Assembly: GCA_018658715.1 (NCBI GenBank)
Contig: JABHUQ010000090.1
Location: 1-64,000, forward strand
Source of the DNA: Fidelibacterota bacterium
GTDB taxonomy: Bacteria > Fidelibacterota > Marinisomatia > Marinisomatales > UBA1611
Reading direction: 5' to 3'
Length of the DNA: 64,000 nucleotides
This document shows, piece by piece, positions 46,261-56,071 of the stretch. Position 1 is the stretch's first letter. Each line of letters begins with the position of its first letter. The translations under genes were made by a program, and so were the position numbers. The notes below the pieces were generated by a model. The model saw only the letters and a list, made by a program, of their open reading frames with translations. It was not told where the DNA came from and did not search any database.

Positions 46261-49200
46261 TCTATCCAAATATTATCTTTACCGTAAATGTCTCTCAATT
46301 GTCTTAAGAATTCACGTTCGGTAGAAACTTTAATATTGTGTACTAAAACACGCGTTGGCTTATGACCGTTTCCATTTGGTAAATGAAAAATAACACCGCA
46401 TTTCCCGGGAAATCGATGAGCCAATGAATAAACTTGTTCCACAGATTCAGCATTGGAAAACCCACTATCAAACCGAATATTTAGCCGTGTAGATAATAAA
46501 TCTCTCACTCGATCAATCGGAATAATTTCATCCGCTAACATTTTAAAATCTGAAAAATCTGAATTATCGGATGGTTTCCCTTTTACAAAAACGACTTTAC
46601 CATCTTCGACTAAATCTTCATACTTCCTGTAGCATTCACTAAATGCAACAATTTCTGCCCTACCGCCTAAACAGTCTAAACTAAAAAAGGCCATTGGGTT
46701 ATTTCGGCGATCATATCGTCGCGTGATAGATGTAATAAGTCCACCAACTGTAATTACATCATTTTTTGATAATGTCATTTCACTTTCAAAATCAGCATTA
46801 GAAAATTCTTCTAAATCTTCTGCATGTTCCAATAGTGGGTGACCTGTCAAATATAAGCCTAAAACTTCTTTCTCTTTAGCAAGAGTATCCTGTTCTTCCC
46901 ATTCTGCAACATCGGGTAGGTTAGGTGTGCGTATTAAATCACTTTGGCCATCTGCATTACCAAACATATCCACTTGGTTTTGATCTCTTCCGTTTTGCAT
47001 TTGCTGACCATATCTAATCGCATCATCTACAGCTTGGTACATCTGAGCTCTAGCCCCTTCAAAATTATCCATCGCTCCAGCAAGGACAAGACTTTCAAGT
47101 ACTTTTTTATTAACTGTTCTTTGTTCTACTCTCGCACATAAATCAAAGATAGAATCAAAAGGCCCATTTTCATCTCTATCTTCAATAATTTTTTCTAATG
47201 CTTTAAGACCTACATTTTTTATTGCATTCAAGCCATAAGAAATGGATTTTTCTCCAACCGGTCTAAAATGGACATTCGAAACATTTATATCTGGGAGATT
47301 AACTTCAATCCCAAACTTTCTACATTCATTAATTAAAATTACAACACGATCCGTGGTTGTCATTTCACTGGTTAAATTTGCAGATAAAAATTCTGCCGGA
47401 TAATGCTCTTTCAACCAGGCTGTTTGATATGCAATATATGCATAAGCAACAGAATGACTTTTATTAAACCCATATTGAGCGAATTTTTCAATTAAAGCAA
47501 AAATATCACGCGCTTTTTTTGAAGAGATTTTTTTCCGCCCTGCCCCTTCAACAAATTTAACAGACATTTCATCCATTAAAGATTTGATCTTTTTACCCAT
47601 GGCACGACGCATTAAATCCGCTTCCGCCAGTGTAAAGTCAGCAACCTCGTGAGCAATTTGCATTACTTGCTCCTGGTATACGATAATCCCATACGTTTCT
47701 TTTAAGATAGGCTCCATAATTGGATGTGCGTATTTGATCTGTTTTTTCCCATGCTTCCGATCAATAAATTCAGAAATATTCTGCATAGGACCTGGACGGT
47801 ACAATGCATTCATCGCTACCAAATCATCTAAAACAGTTGGTTTAAGTTTTTTAAGAAATTCCCTCATTCCAGATGATTCAAACTGAAAGACGCCTATGGT
47901 TAATCCCTTCGCAAAAAGTTCATAAACTTTTTCATCATCCATTGGGATTTTTTCTATATCAATATCAATCCCTTTTTCTTTGATAAGTTTTACCGCCTTA
48001 TCAATAACAGTAAGGTTTCTCAAACCAAGAAAATCCATCTTAAGCAATCCAAGCTCTTCAAGTCCTTTCATGTCATACTGACTTGTAACATCACCCGTAT
48101 TTGATTTATATAAAGGAACGTAATCTGTTAATTCTCCTGGAACAACAACAACACCTGCTGCATGAGTTGATGCATGCCGATTCATCCCTTCGAGAATTTT
48201 TGATTGAGTAATTAATTCTTTATAAGCACCATCTGCCATTTTTTGTAATTCAGAGCTCTTTTTTAATGCACTATCAAGTGTAATATTTAATTCATTTGGA
48301 ATTGCCTTCGCAACTCGATCAACCTCATTATATGAAAAACCCAATACACGCCCAACATCCCGTACCACTTGCTTCGCCTTCATTTTCCCAAAAGTGATAA
48401 TTTGTGTTACAGAATTTTCACCATATTCACCTTTAATATAATCAATCACTTCGCCTCGACGCTCAATACAAAAGTCAATATCAATATCTGGCATACTAAC
48501 GCGATCAGGATTTAAAAATCGTTCAAAAAGCAAATCGTGTTTTAAAGGATTAATATTTGTTATCCCAAGTGCGTATGACACTAAACTTCCTGCAGCAGAT
48601 CCGCGACCTGGCCCAACAGGGATTCCATTATTTTTAGCATATTTAACAAAATCAGCTGTAATTAAAAAATAGCCAGCGTAACCCATATTCTTTATAACAG
48701 CTAGTTCGTGATCAAGTCTTTTTCTTGCGTCGGGTGAAATATCACCCAACAATGATTCTGTACCTGAATCAGATAAATATTTTAAATAATCATCTGCGTC
48801 CTGTGTGGGAGAGCCTTCGGGAATCATGTACTGTGGCAATAATAAGTTCCCAAATGTCAAATCCATATCAATGCTATCCGCAATACGTCGTGTGTTTTCT
48901 ATAGCTCCTGAATAATCTTTGAATAAATGATGCATTTCATCTTGAGATTTGAAATAAAATTCGGGAGTTGCATATTTTAAACGCTTTGTATCAGTTTGAA
49001 CTGCACCCGTACCTAAACAAATATGAATATCATGAGCATTGGCATGATCTTTTTTTGAATAATGTGCATCATTTGTACATACCATAGGTAACTCCAAATC
49101 AGCAGATAACTTTTGCATATTTTTAATATTTTCTGCTTCTTCAGGAATTCCATGGTTTTGGATTTCTAAATAATATCTATCCGGAAATATTTCGGAAAAT

Positions 49201-49691
49201 TTTAAAGCTATTTCACGTGCACCTTTATAGTCGCCTTTTAACATTCTTTCAGGGACAGCGCCTTTTAAACAACCTGAGAGACAAATTAATCCTTCACTAA
49301 ACTCTGATAACAGATCCATATCAATACGTGGGCGATAATAAAATCCTTCAAGATAACCCGCGGTGACCAATTTCATGAGATTTCTGTAACCGACGTTATT
49401 TTGCGCTAATAAGATTAAATGATTGTTTCCCCACCCACTTTCAGCTGTTGTTTTTTTCTCAAATCGACTCCCAACCGCAACATATACTTCACAACCAATA
49501 ATAGGCTTTACACCTGCTTTCTTTGCAGACTTATAGTATGGGACAACGCTAAACATATTACCATGTTCTGTTAAAGCAACAGAATCCATATTTAAATCGC
49601 CAATGGTATTAACCAATTGATCTACACGTTGTGCTCCATCCAGCAAACTATAGTCAGAATGATTGTGAAGATGTACGAATTCAGATGTCAT
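46257..49691 (-). CDS. dnaE: DNA polymerase III alpha subunit
   Basis: Replicative polymerase of 1144 aa. The N-terminal PHP domain begins VHLHNHSDYSLLDG. The C-family polymerase palm has GPGRGSAAGSLVSYALG and PDIDIDFCIERRG, the catalytic Asp pair. Tandem HhH and a C-terminal OB fold (GGLITSITRRYDRRNNP near 990) follow. The overlap with dtd is four bases, and with the UbiA-family gene eleven bases. Its end and the dtd start share the ATGA. Confidence 0.97.
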   Translation of the reverse strand: MTSEFVHLHNHSDYSLLDGAQRVDQLVNTIGDLNMDSVALTEHGNMFSVVPYYKSAKKAGVKPIIGCEVYVAVGSRFEKKTTAESGWGNNHLILLAQNNVGYRNLMKLVTAGYLEGFYYRPRIDMDLLSEFSEGLICLSGCLKGAVPERMLKGDYKGAREIALKFSEIFPDRYYLEIQNHGIPEEAENIKNMQKLSADLELPMVCTNDAHYSKKDHANAHDIHICLGTGAVQTDTKRLKYATPEFYFKSQDEMHHLFKDYSGAIENTRRIADSIDMDLTFGNLLLPQYMIPEGSPTQDADDYLKYLSDSGTESLLGDISPDARKRLDHELAVIKNMGYAGYFLITADFVKYAKNNGIPVGPGRGSAAGSLVSYALGITNINPLKHDLLFERFLNPDRVSMPDIDIDFCIERRGEVIDYIKGEYGENSVTQIITFGKMKAKQVVRDVGRVLGFSYNEVDRVAKAIPNELNITLDSALKKSSELQKMADGAYKELITQSKILEGMNRHASTHAAGVVVVPGELTDYVPLYKSNTGDVTSQYDMKGLEELGLLKMDFLGLRNLTVIDKAVKLIKEKGIDIDIEKIPMDDEKVYELFAKGLTIGVFQFESSGMREFLKKLKPTVLDDLVAMNALYRPGPMQNISEFIDRKHGKKQIKYAHPIMEPILKETYGIIVYQEQVMQIAHEVADFTLAEADLMRRAMGKKIKSLMDEMSVKFVEGAGRKKISSKKARDIFALIEKFAQYGFNKSHSVAYAYIAYQTAWLKEHYPAEFLSANLTSEMTTTDRVVILINECRKFGIEVNLPDINVSNVHFRPVGEKSISYGLNAIKNVGLKALEKIIEDRDENGPFDSIFDLCARVEQRTVNKKVLESLVLAGAMDNFEGARAQMYQAVDDAIRYGQQMQNGRDQNQVDMFGNADGQSDLIRTPNLPDVAEWEEQDTLAKEKEVLGLYLTGHPLLEHAEDLEEFSNADFESEMTLSKNDVITVGGLITSITRRYDRRNNPMAFFSLDCLGGRAEIVAFSECYRKYEDLVEDGKVVFVKGKPSDNSDFSDFKMLADEIIPIDRVRDLLSTRLNIRFDSGFSNAESVEQVYSLAHRFPGKCGVIFHLPNGNGHKPTRVLVHNIKVSTEREFLRQLRDIYGKDNIWIE

Positions 49692-50529
49692 AAATAGAAC
49701 CTAGATAAATAGCCAGCAATCCAACAATGGTACTGAACTTTAATAATTTAGCACCTCGGATAGCGCTTGTTTTCCCTGGATTATTCTGTAATGAAACTAC
49801 AACAACTCCTAAAGGAATCTCAACGCCGAAGATCAATAATATCCCATAAAATATTCCGTATATATCTACAAAATATGGAATGAATGCGCCCAACCCAACT
49901 AAGCCTGATGAGAGTGTAACTAGATGAACACTTTTTGATAATCCAGCAACAATTGGGTATGTCCTTAAGCCTGCACTTTTGTCTCCCTCAATATCAGCTA
50001 TATCTTTAACAAGTTCACGAATGAATGTTAATCCAAAAGCTAAAATAGAAGGTACAATCATTAATTTAATGTGCCCGAAAGCTGCTCCTGAAAATATAAA
50101 TGTTAACCCGAGAATAAGTGAAACAGCAATATTGCCGACGAGTGGTTGTCCTTTTAAAAAACCACTATATAATATCATTAAAGGGAGAGCAATACCTAAT
50201 GAAATAAGTTTTGCTTCAAAATTCAATTGAAATGAAATAATACTTCCTATTAAAAATAAAATAACAGATATATAGAATGCACCATCCCGTGATATTACAC
50301 CTAAACTTAATGGGCGATTAGGTTGATTTATTTTATCAATTTTATAGTCAACAAAATCGTTATAGGCATTTGCCCCAGCATTATAACAGACAACAACACC
50401 CGTAGTAATTACAATCAATAATACATCTATATCAGGGCTTACAATGAGTGATGTAAAATAAACGGCAACTGCGCCTGTAATTAAATTTAATGGCCTTAAT
50501 AATTTTAATGTTGCGGTTAATTTATTCAT
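49681..50529 (-). CDS. UbiA-family prenyltransferase
   Basis: 282 aa with about eight TM segments. First aspartate motif NAYNDFVDYKID near 54, second DIADIEGD near 176. It is close to the digeranylgeranylglyceryl-phosphate-synthase-like members common in FCB bacteria. It transfers a polyprenyl group to a phenolic, glyceryl or other acceptor; which one is not readable from the sequence. No menaquinone or ubiquinone genes are adjacent. It is likely co-transcribed between prmC and dnaE. Confidence 0.8.
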   Translation of the reverse strand: MNKLTATLKLLRPLNLITGAVAVYFTSLIVSPDIDVLLIVITTGVVVCYNAGANAYNDFVDYKIDKINQPNRPLSLGVISRDGAFYISVILFLIGSIISFQLNFEAKLISLGIALPLMILYSGFLKGQPLVGNIAVSLILGLTFIFSGAAFGHIKLMIVPSILAFGLTFIRELVKDIADIEGDKSAGLRTYPIVAGLSKSVHLVTLSSGLVGLGAFIPYFVDIYGIFYGILLIFGVEIPLGVVVVSLQNNPGKTSAIRGAKLLKFSTIVGLLAIYLGSIYDI

Positions 50530-50538
50530 GATGAATTA

Positions 50539-51420
50539 CTAGGCAATTTTAACAATCAATATTCTATCATCACCATTATAATCCTTCATTAATTCAACAT
50601 TTTTAAATCCCTGATCTTTAAAAAGATTCATCGCTTTTATTGGGTGGTCATTTAATCCTACTTCAAGTATCAACCAACCGCCAGGCAAAATCCATTCATG
50701 TGATTTTTCTGCTAATCGTCGATAGAAAGTTAAACCATCCTGATTGTCAGTTAATGCTTCATGTGGCTCAAATTGTTTCACATCTTCCATGAGTGAATCC
50801 ATCTCTTCTTGACGAATATAAGGCGGATTACATATTATCAAATGTGCAGGTTCCTGAATGGGCTTGTTTAATAATATATCATCTTGTTCAAATTGTACAT
50901 TTTTTACTGTATGGTAGTTTTTGTTTTTGTCTGCAATTTGAAGTGCATCTTTCGATATGTCAATTCCAATTACTTGAGTGTTAGGCCTTTCCATTGCAAC
51001 AGTAATTGCGATACAACCCGAACCCGTTCCAATATCAATAATATTCATTTTTTCAATTTCAGGTATTTTCTCCAATGAAATATCGATCAATCTTTCCGTT
51101 TCTGCCCTTGGAATAAGAACAGATGGAGTGACAAAAAATGTTCGACCATAAAATTCAGTTGAACCTGTGATATATTGTAAGGGTTCATGAGAAATGCGTC
51201 TTTTTACCCATCCGCGAAGTATAGATAATTGAGATTTAGAAAGAGTTTCTTCAAAACGAAGATATACATCCATCCTTGAGCAATTTAATAGAGATTGAAG
51301 TAACCATTCAATTTCCGATCTTGGAGTAGAAAATTTCTTTTCTCTAAAATAGGTTTCTGCCCAATGAATCAGATCTATGACACGCCAAGTTTTCGTTTTA
51401 TCTTGGGCAGATAAAGACAT
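50539..51420 (-). CDS. prmC: Release factor glutamine methyltransferase
   Basis: Methylates the GGQ glutamine of release factors. 293 aa: an N-terminal helical domain, then motif I IIDIGTGSGCIAI near 119 and the substrate-side ICNPPYIRQEE near 192. It is directly after prfA (its substrate RF1), with one gene ending where the next starts. Confidence 0.95.
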   Translation of the reverse strand: MSLSAQDKTKTWRVIDLIHWAETYFREKKFSTPRSEIEWLLQSLLNCSRMDVYLRFEETLSKSQLSILRGWVKRRISHEPLQYITGSTEFYGRTFFVTPSVLIPRAETERLIDISLEKIPEIEKMNIIDIGTGSGCIAITVAMERPNTQVIGIDISKDALQIADKNKNYHTVKNVQFEQDDILLNKPIQEPAHLIICNPPYIRQEEMDSLMEDVKQFEPHEALTDNQDGLTFYRRLAEKSHEWILPGGWLILEVGLNDHPIKAMNLFKDQGFKNVELMKDYNGDDRILIVKIA

Positions 51421-52485
51421 TTATTCTGTATTCGCTAACAATTCTTGCTGTTCTGCTATTTTTAATTGTTCGATCAATTCTGTTATGTCCCCATCCAATA
51501 TTTCATTGAGTCTGTGGGTTGTAAAACTAATGCGATGATCTGTAACGCGCCCCTGCGGAAAGTTATACGTTCGAATCTTGGCAGATCGATCGCCCGTAGA
51601 AACTAAACTTTTTCTTTCTGCTGCGCGTTCTTTGGCTATTTTTTCTTGCTCGGAAGCTAATAATCTTGATTTTAAAACCTTTAATGCAGCTGCTCGATTT
51701 TTGTGCTGAGAAGATTCATCTTGGCAGGTAACAACTAAACCTGTTGGAATATGAGTTATCCGAATAGCAGACTCCGTCTTATTCACATGCTGTCCACCTG
51801 CACCGCTTGCTCGATAAGTATCAATTTTCAAATCACCTTCATTTACATCTACATCTACATCTTTTGCTTCGGGCATAACGGCAACAGTTGCGGCCGATGT
51901 ATGAACACGACCACTTGTTTCTGTCTTTGGAACGCGTTGGACACGATGAACACCACTTTCATATTTCAGCATTCCGTACGCACCTTTTCCTTCTAGCGCA
52001 ACAATAACTTCTTTGAAACCGCCAATTCCTGTTCCATTCGATTGAATTACTTTCTGTTTCCAATTATTACGTTCTGCATAACGAGAATAAAGACGATATA
52101 AATCAGCTGCAAATAACGCAGCTTCATCTCCCCCCGTTCCAGCTCGTATTTCTAAAATTAGGTTTTTATCGTCGTGCGGATCTTTGGGCAATAATAATAA
52201 TTTAATTTGTTCTTCTAGCAAAATTTGATCACGCCCCAGTGTCTCTATTTCTTCTTCTGCCATAAGCTTTAATTCATCGTCATCGCCTTCAAGAAGTTCC
52301 TTATCTTCATCAATCTGGTGTAACACTGAAATATATTGTTTAGCAACATTAACAATTTCTTCCAATTGCTTTTGTTCTTGAGCGAGTGTCTTTATTTTTT
52401 CTATGTCAGTTACATTATCTGGGTCTGCCATTTGCTTTGACATATCATCATATTTCTCTATGATTGAAATAAGTTTATTCTTCAT
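51421..52485 (-). CDS. prfA: Peptide chain release factor 1
   Basis: 354 aa RF1, acting at UAG/UAA. The N-terminal coiled domain is followed by the stop-codon-reading domain and the catalytic GGQ in [17 protein letters not shown] (near 230). The overlap with the DUF1385 gene is four bases (ATGA). prfA and prmC together form the usual translation-termination pair. Confidence 0.96.
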   Translation of the reverse strand: MKNKLISIIEKYDDMSKQMADPDNVTDIEKIKTLAQEQKQLEEIVNVAKQYISVLHQIDEDKELLEGDDDELKLMAEEEIETLGRDQILLEEQIKLLLLPKDPHDDKNLILEIRAGTGGDEAALFAADLYRLYSRYAERNNWKQKVIQSNGTGIGGFKEVIVALEGKGAYGMLKYESGVHRVQRVPKTETSGRVHTSAATVAVMPEAKDVDVDVNEGDLKIDTYRASGAGGQHVNKTESAIRITHIPTGLVVTCQDESSQHKNRAAALKVLKSRLLASEQEKIAKERAAERKSLVSTGDRSAKIRTYNFPQGRVTDHRISFTTHRLNEILDGDITELIEQLKIAEQQELLANTE

Positions 52486-53450
52486 CCAATCGCCTCTGCA
52501 ACATACTCTTTTCCGGATACTTCATCAAACTGATCACCGAATGCTTCTTTTAGTGCTTGGATGGCTACTTCTACCATTTCATCTTCAGGATGGCGGGTTG
52601 TAATATTCTGAAGCCAAAGACCTGGTTTCTTTAATACTCTAAAAAACAAATTATCATTTTTTGCCGTTAATTTAATGACTTCATACCCAACACCTGAGAC
52701 AAATGGGATTAATGGTAGATGAAATAAAAGACGAATAGGCAATGATATAGTTCCAAGAATAGATATGACAATCATATCAATTGCTGCGAAAACTATGATT
52801 GCTGATAATAGAACAATAAATAAAAAACTAGTTCCACATCGAGGGTGTTGTGTAGGAAAAGATTGGGCATTTTTAACACTAATTTCTCTACCTGACTCAA
52901 AATTGTAAACGACTCTATGTTCTGCGCCATGGTATTGGAACAATCTACGCACATCGGATAGTAATGAGATTAATCCTAAATACACGACAAAAAATAAAAT
53001 CCTAAAACTTCCAGAAATTAAATTAAAAGCTAATGCTTCTTTTTCTACATTTAATAATTTAGTTGTTATCCACATAGGAGCAATCATAAAAAGAAGAACC
53101 GCTAAACCTATCGAAAAGAGAGTTGTTAAAAAATTGGCAATTTTACCTGGTTCTTTTTCGCCTTCTTTCAATGGAATTGCAATATCCGCTGACCACTGAA
53201 GTGTACCTAATCCAATTTTCATTGCTTCATATAGCGATGCCATTCCTCTTAGAATCGGTTTTTTCCAAAATGAAGATTTTTCTGTAATTGCTGTAAAATC
53301 TTCTCGTCGTATTTGGATGTCACCTTTTGGATCTCTAACCGCTGTAGCATAAGCGCCTGGAACACGCATCATAACACCTTCAATAACAGCTTGGCCACCA
53401 ACAAGAATAGTTGGTGCAGATGTTAGAAATTGTATGAAGCGGTTTTTCAT
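52482..53450 (-). CDS. DUF1385 membrane protein
   Basis: About 322 aa from the ATG at 53450. The ORF start at 53567 overlaps rpmE2 and crosses a terminator hairpin. [15 protein letters not shown] is the DUF1385 signature (YqhQ-like), followed by several TM segments and [25 protein letters not shown], both typical of the family. The role is unknown. It precedes prfA with a four-base overlap, a conserved arrangement in many bacteria. No good Shine-Dalgarno sequence precedes the ATG. Confidence 0.8.
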   Translation of the reverse strand: MKNRFIQFLTSAPTILVGGQAVIEGVMMRVPGAYATAVRDPKGDIQIRREDFTAITEKSSFWKKPILRGMASLYEAMKIGLGTLQWSADIAIPLKEGEKEPGKIANFLTTLFSIGLAVLLFMIAPMWITTKLLNVEKEALAFNLISGSFRILFFVVYLGLISLLSDVRRLFQYHGAEHRVVYNFESGREISVKNAQSFPTQHPRCGTSFLFIVLLSAIIVFAAIDMIVISILGTISLPIRLLFHLPLIPFVSGVGYEVIKLTAKNDNLFFRVLKKPGLWLQNITTRHPEDEMVEVAIQALKEAFGDQFDEVSGKEYVAEAIG

Positions 53451-53454
53451 AGAT

Positions 53455-53499
53455 AAAAAAATGGCTTTGATAGCAGAAAACCCACTCTCAAAGCCATTT
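53455..53499 (-). terminator. Intrinsic terminator between rpmE2 and the DUF1385 gene
   Basis: AAATGGCTTTGA and TCAAAGCCATTT form a perfect 12-bp stem around 17 bases; on the minus strand six T follow. It sits between the rpmE2 stop and the DUF1385 ATG, only five bases before that ATG. Confidence 0.75.
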
Positions 53500-53511
53500 A
53501 TATAAGTTTGG

Positions 53512-53763
53512 TTACTGAGCGTTACCGTATTTCTTTTGGAATTTCTCAATCCGTCCAGCAGTATCAACTAAGTTTTGCTGACCAGTGAAAAATGGGTGAG
53601 ATTTATCAGATATTTCAATTTTACATAGAGGATATTCATTCCCATCATCCCAAACAATAGTTTCTTTTGTTTCGACTGTAGATCGAGTAAGAAATGAATA
53701 ATCACATGATGTATCTTTAAAAACAACCAATCGATACGATTCTGGATGTATTCCTTTTTTCAT
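53512..53763 (-). CDS. rpmE2: Ribosomal protein L31, type B (zinc-free)
   Basis: 83 aa. [20 protein letters not shown] is the family start, and [21 protein letters not shown] is the conserved C-terminal half. The CxxC zinc pairs of type A are missing, so it is the C-minus form that bacteria use without zinc or constitutively. A strong Shine-Dalgarno sequence AAAGGAG (seven bases before the ATG) abuts the stop of the aminotransferase gene. Confidence 0.95.
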   Translation of the reverse strand: MKKGIHPESYRLVVFKDTSCDYSFLTRSTVETKETIVWDDGNEYPLCKIEISDKSHPFFTGQQNLVDTAGRIEKFQKKYGNAQ

Positions 53764-53775
53764 TTTTTGTCTCCT

Positions 53776-54978
53776 TTAGACAATCTGCTTCAACGCAGAT
53801 TTTACTTTTTCCAGTCCATTCTGGATAATTTCAATATTGGTCGCAAAAGAAAACCTAATATAACCCGGAGCACCAAATCCATCTCCCGGTACTGTTACGA
53901 CCTGTGCACAGCCTAGAATATACTCAGAAATATCAAAAGAATCCTTCAAGATTTTCCCGTCTGCTTTGCGACCTAGATAAGATGAAAAGTCTGCAAATGT
54001 ATAAAATGCGCCACCCGGCATTTCGCATTTTACGCCAGGCAAATCATTTAATAATTGAACCATAACATTTCTTCGTTCTTTAAACTGGTCACGCATATCA
54101 GTTACACATGTTTGATCGCCAGTAAGAGCTTCAATTGATGCCTTTTGGCCAATTGAATTTGCACATGATGTTGCCTGCCCTTGAATCTTAGCCATTGCTT
54201 TAGTTAATACTTTATTCCCTGCAGTATATCCAATTCTCCAACCAGTCATAGCATACGTTTTTGACATACTTAGGCATGTTAATACTTCTGCACCGATTTG
54301 ATGGTCTCGATTTATTTTTTCAGTGCTAACAAAAGATTGTTCAAAAACAAGCCGCTCATAACATTCATCCGATATAATAACCCAATTATGCTTAACAGCT
54401 AAATTGAGTAATTTTATAACTGCCTGCTCACTCCAAACACCACCTGTTGGGTTAGATGGGGAATTCATAATAACCCCTTTAATATTTGGCGTTATTTTTG
54501 ATTCTAAATCATCAAAATCGGGCTCAAATTGTTTATTTGAATCTGTCTTGACAAAGATAGGTTCAGCATCAGCTAATCGAACCATTTCGGGAAATGAAAC
54601 CCAATATGGAGCAAAATTGATTACTTCATTCCCTTCTTGAAATAAAGCTTGGCAAGCATTATATAAACTTTGCTTTTCACCATTTGAAACTAAAATTTGA
54701 TCTAGTGTAAACTCCAATTTATTTTCACGTTTCAATTTCTCTATAATTGCCTCGCGTAATTCTATCATTCCTGGGCCAGCAGTGTATTTAGTAAAACCAT
54801 CATCCATGGCTTTTTTACCTGCATTTATTATGTGAGCTGGAGTATTAAAATCAGGTTCACCTACACCAAAATTAATTACTGGTATTCCTTTTGCTTTCAT
54901 TTCGGCTGCACGTGTGGCCATTTGAAGTGTAAAGGAAGGGTTTACCTTATGGACTCTGTCTGAAAGTTTAAACGTCAA
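53776..54978 (-). CDS. aspC: Aspartate aminotransferase (class I fold)
   Basis: 400 aa. VINFGVGEPDFNTP near 35, MNSPSNPTGGVWS near 171, SDECYERL near 203 and SMSKTYAMTGWRIGY (PLP Lys) near 234. It matches the subgroup Ib (thermophile/Bacillus-type) aspartate aminotransferase; the exact substrate range is uncertain. It overlaps the Cas6b-like gene by ATGA and is followed closely by rpmE2. Confidence 0.9.
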   Translation of the reverse strand: MTFKLSDRVHKVNPSFTLQMATRAAEMKAKGIPVINFGVGEPDFNTPAHIINAGKKAMDDGFTKYTAGPGMIELREAIIEKLKRENKLEFTLDQILVSNGEKQSLYNACQALFQEGNEVINFAPYWVSFPEMVRLADAEPIFVKTDSNKQFEPDFDDLESKITPNIKGVIMNSPSNPTGGVWSEQAVIKLLNLAVKHNWVIISDECYERLVFEQSFVSTEKINRDHQIGAEVLTCLSMSKTYAMTGWRIGYTAGNKVLTKAMAKIQGQATSCANSIGQKASIEALTGDQTCVTDMRDQFKERRNVMVQLLNDLPGVKCEMPGGAFYTFADFSSYLGRKADGKILKDSFDISEYILGCAQVVTVPGDGFGAPGYIRFSFATNIEIIQNGLEKVKSALKQIV

Positions 54979-56039
54979 AGTTTATGTTGACGCTTATGAT
55001 ATTTTGCTGAATTAAACTTAGCATCATTTGGGTCATCTAATTCTTCGGGGTTTTCTTTATTGAAGTTATCTTCTTCTTCAATTTCAAATTCTTCTGAAAG
55101 AACTCTTTTGCTTGAAGCTTTTTTGGGGTTTTTAGCTTTTCTTTTTGGTCTTGGTTTGGGTTTGGGTTTGGGTTTTGGTGTTGGCTTTTCTTTCTTGTTT
55201 GCCTTTCGTGATCGACGGGGTTTTGGTACATCTTCAAGACTAATGGATTCCATGTCTTCCGTTACATCCTCACCTATATCAGATGAAGATCCAAGTTCGT
55301 CTTGTTTCTTTGTTTCTGATTTAAGTTCATCTTCATCGAACTGAAATGACTCAGGGTTAAACATTCCGTAAATGGAGCCATACCCTCTGGTAATTCCATT
55401 CCCAATACCAATATAGTTTGGAAGAACAAAATTAGCCTTAAACTCTCCCATAAATGCGCCCCAGTTATTTTCATCAACAGGACGTGGGAAAAGAGATGTT
55501 ACTTTAACTTTTGTGAAGATTTTTTCTTCAGTTTTAACACCCATTTCACTTGCTATAAATAAAATATTTTGGCCAAGCAACCTATGAAGGAATGTTGGTT
55601 TCTCTTGATTTGTTAAGAACCGGTATTTCCCGCCAGTCATTTGATTTAACGCAACCCAAGGAGTAATAAAGCGGTATCGAATAAGTCGTTCAGATGGAAT
55701 AAACTGATTATCGCTATTTTCAACATCTGCACCAGCAACATCAAATGTAATATTTCCAAAGTCTAAATGACCCAACTTTTCAGCAAGTGATCTTACGGGA
55801 TCTGCGCCCTCGTTGATACCAATTATAAAGATTTGCTCATTCAAGATTTTAACTTGAACGCGAGGATATAAAAACTGTTCACGGTATGTCCCGTCCATGT
55901 ACGGAATAACAGGTTCTTTCTCAAACTGTCGCATAAAAACACCTTTTACTTGGTAAGGAGTTTTTCGTACTGGTTTGTCTGTTACAATTCTAACGGTTAC
56001 AGTTTCTACATTAGGATAATTAACGTCAGTCATATTCAT
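54975..56039 (-). CDS. Cas6b-like RAMP protein with basic KP-rich tail, no CRISPR locus
   Basis: 354 aa. The N-terminal half shows the Cas6b pattern: VKGVFMRQF (31-39), then FLYPRVQVKILNEQIFIIGI (56-75), where YP..Q.K is shared with Cas6b. FITPWVALNQ (124-133) follows. GIGNGITRGYGSIYG (211-225) is the glycine-rich C-terminal loop of the Cas6 RAMP fold. The HNH-like histidines that Cas6b uses for cleavage are absent from the 40-55 region (VIPYMDGTY), so it may bind RNA without cutting. A low-complexity tail (about 270-312) has KPKPKPKPRPKRK. It is cotranscribed with rho 32 bases upstream and overlaps aspC. No cas genes or arrays occur in the window. The family call is from memory of motifs. 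Confidence 0.65.
   Translation of the reverse strand: MNMTDVNYPNVETVTVRIVTDKPVRKTPYQVKGVFMRQFEKEPVIPYMDGTYREQFLYPRVQVKILNEQIFIIGINEGADPVRSLAEKLGHLDFGNITFDVAGADVENSDNQFIPSERLIRYRFITPWVALNQMTGGKYRFLTNQEKPTFLHRLLGQNILFIASEMGVKTEEKIFTKVKVTSLFPRPVDENNWGAFMGEFKANFVLPNYIGIGNGITRGYGSIYGMFNPESFQFDEDELKSETKKQDELGSSSDIGEDVTEDMESISLEDVPKPRRSRKANKKEKPTPKPKPKPKPRPKRKAKNPKKASSKRVLSEEFEIEEEDNFNKENPEELDDPNDAKFNSAKYHKRQHKL
55153..55178 (+). repeat. G-tract repeat, potential G-quadruplex, in the KP tail
   Basis: GGTTTGGGTTTGGGTTTGGGTTTTGG on the plus strand is a run of five G tracts at 3-4 base spacing, the reverse of the codons for the KPKPKP tail. The tract lies on the strand opposite the gene's coding strand, hence on the transcribed template. 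Confidence 0.6.
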
Positions 56040-56071
56040 ATAGAAAAATTATTTACGTAGAACTTAAGGTG

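Noticed and set aside
55060-55344. 94-aa plus-strand ORF with a GLGLGLGFG run
   Set aside because: It is the antisense of the KP tail of the Cas6b-like gene and has no sensible start or neighbour.
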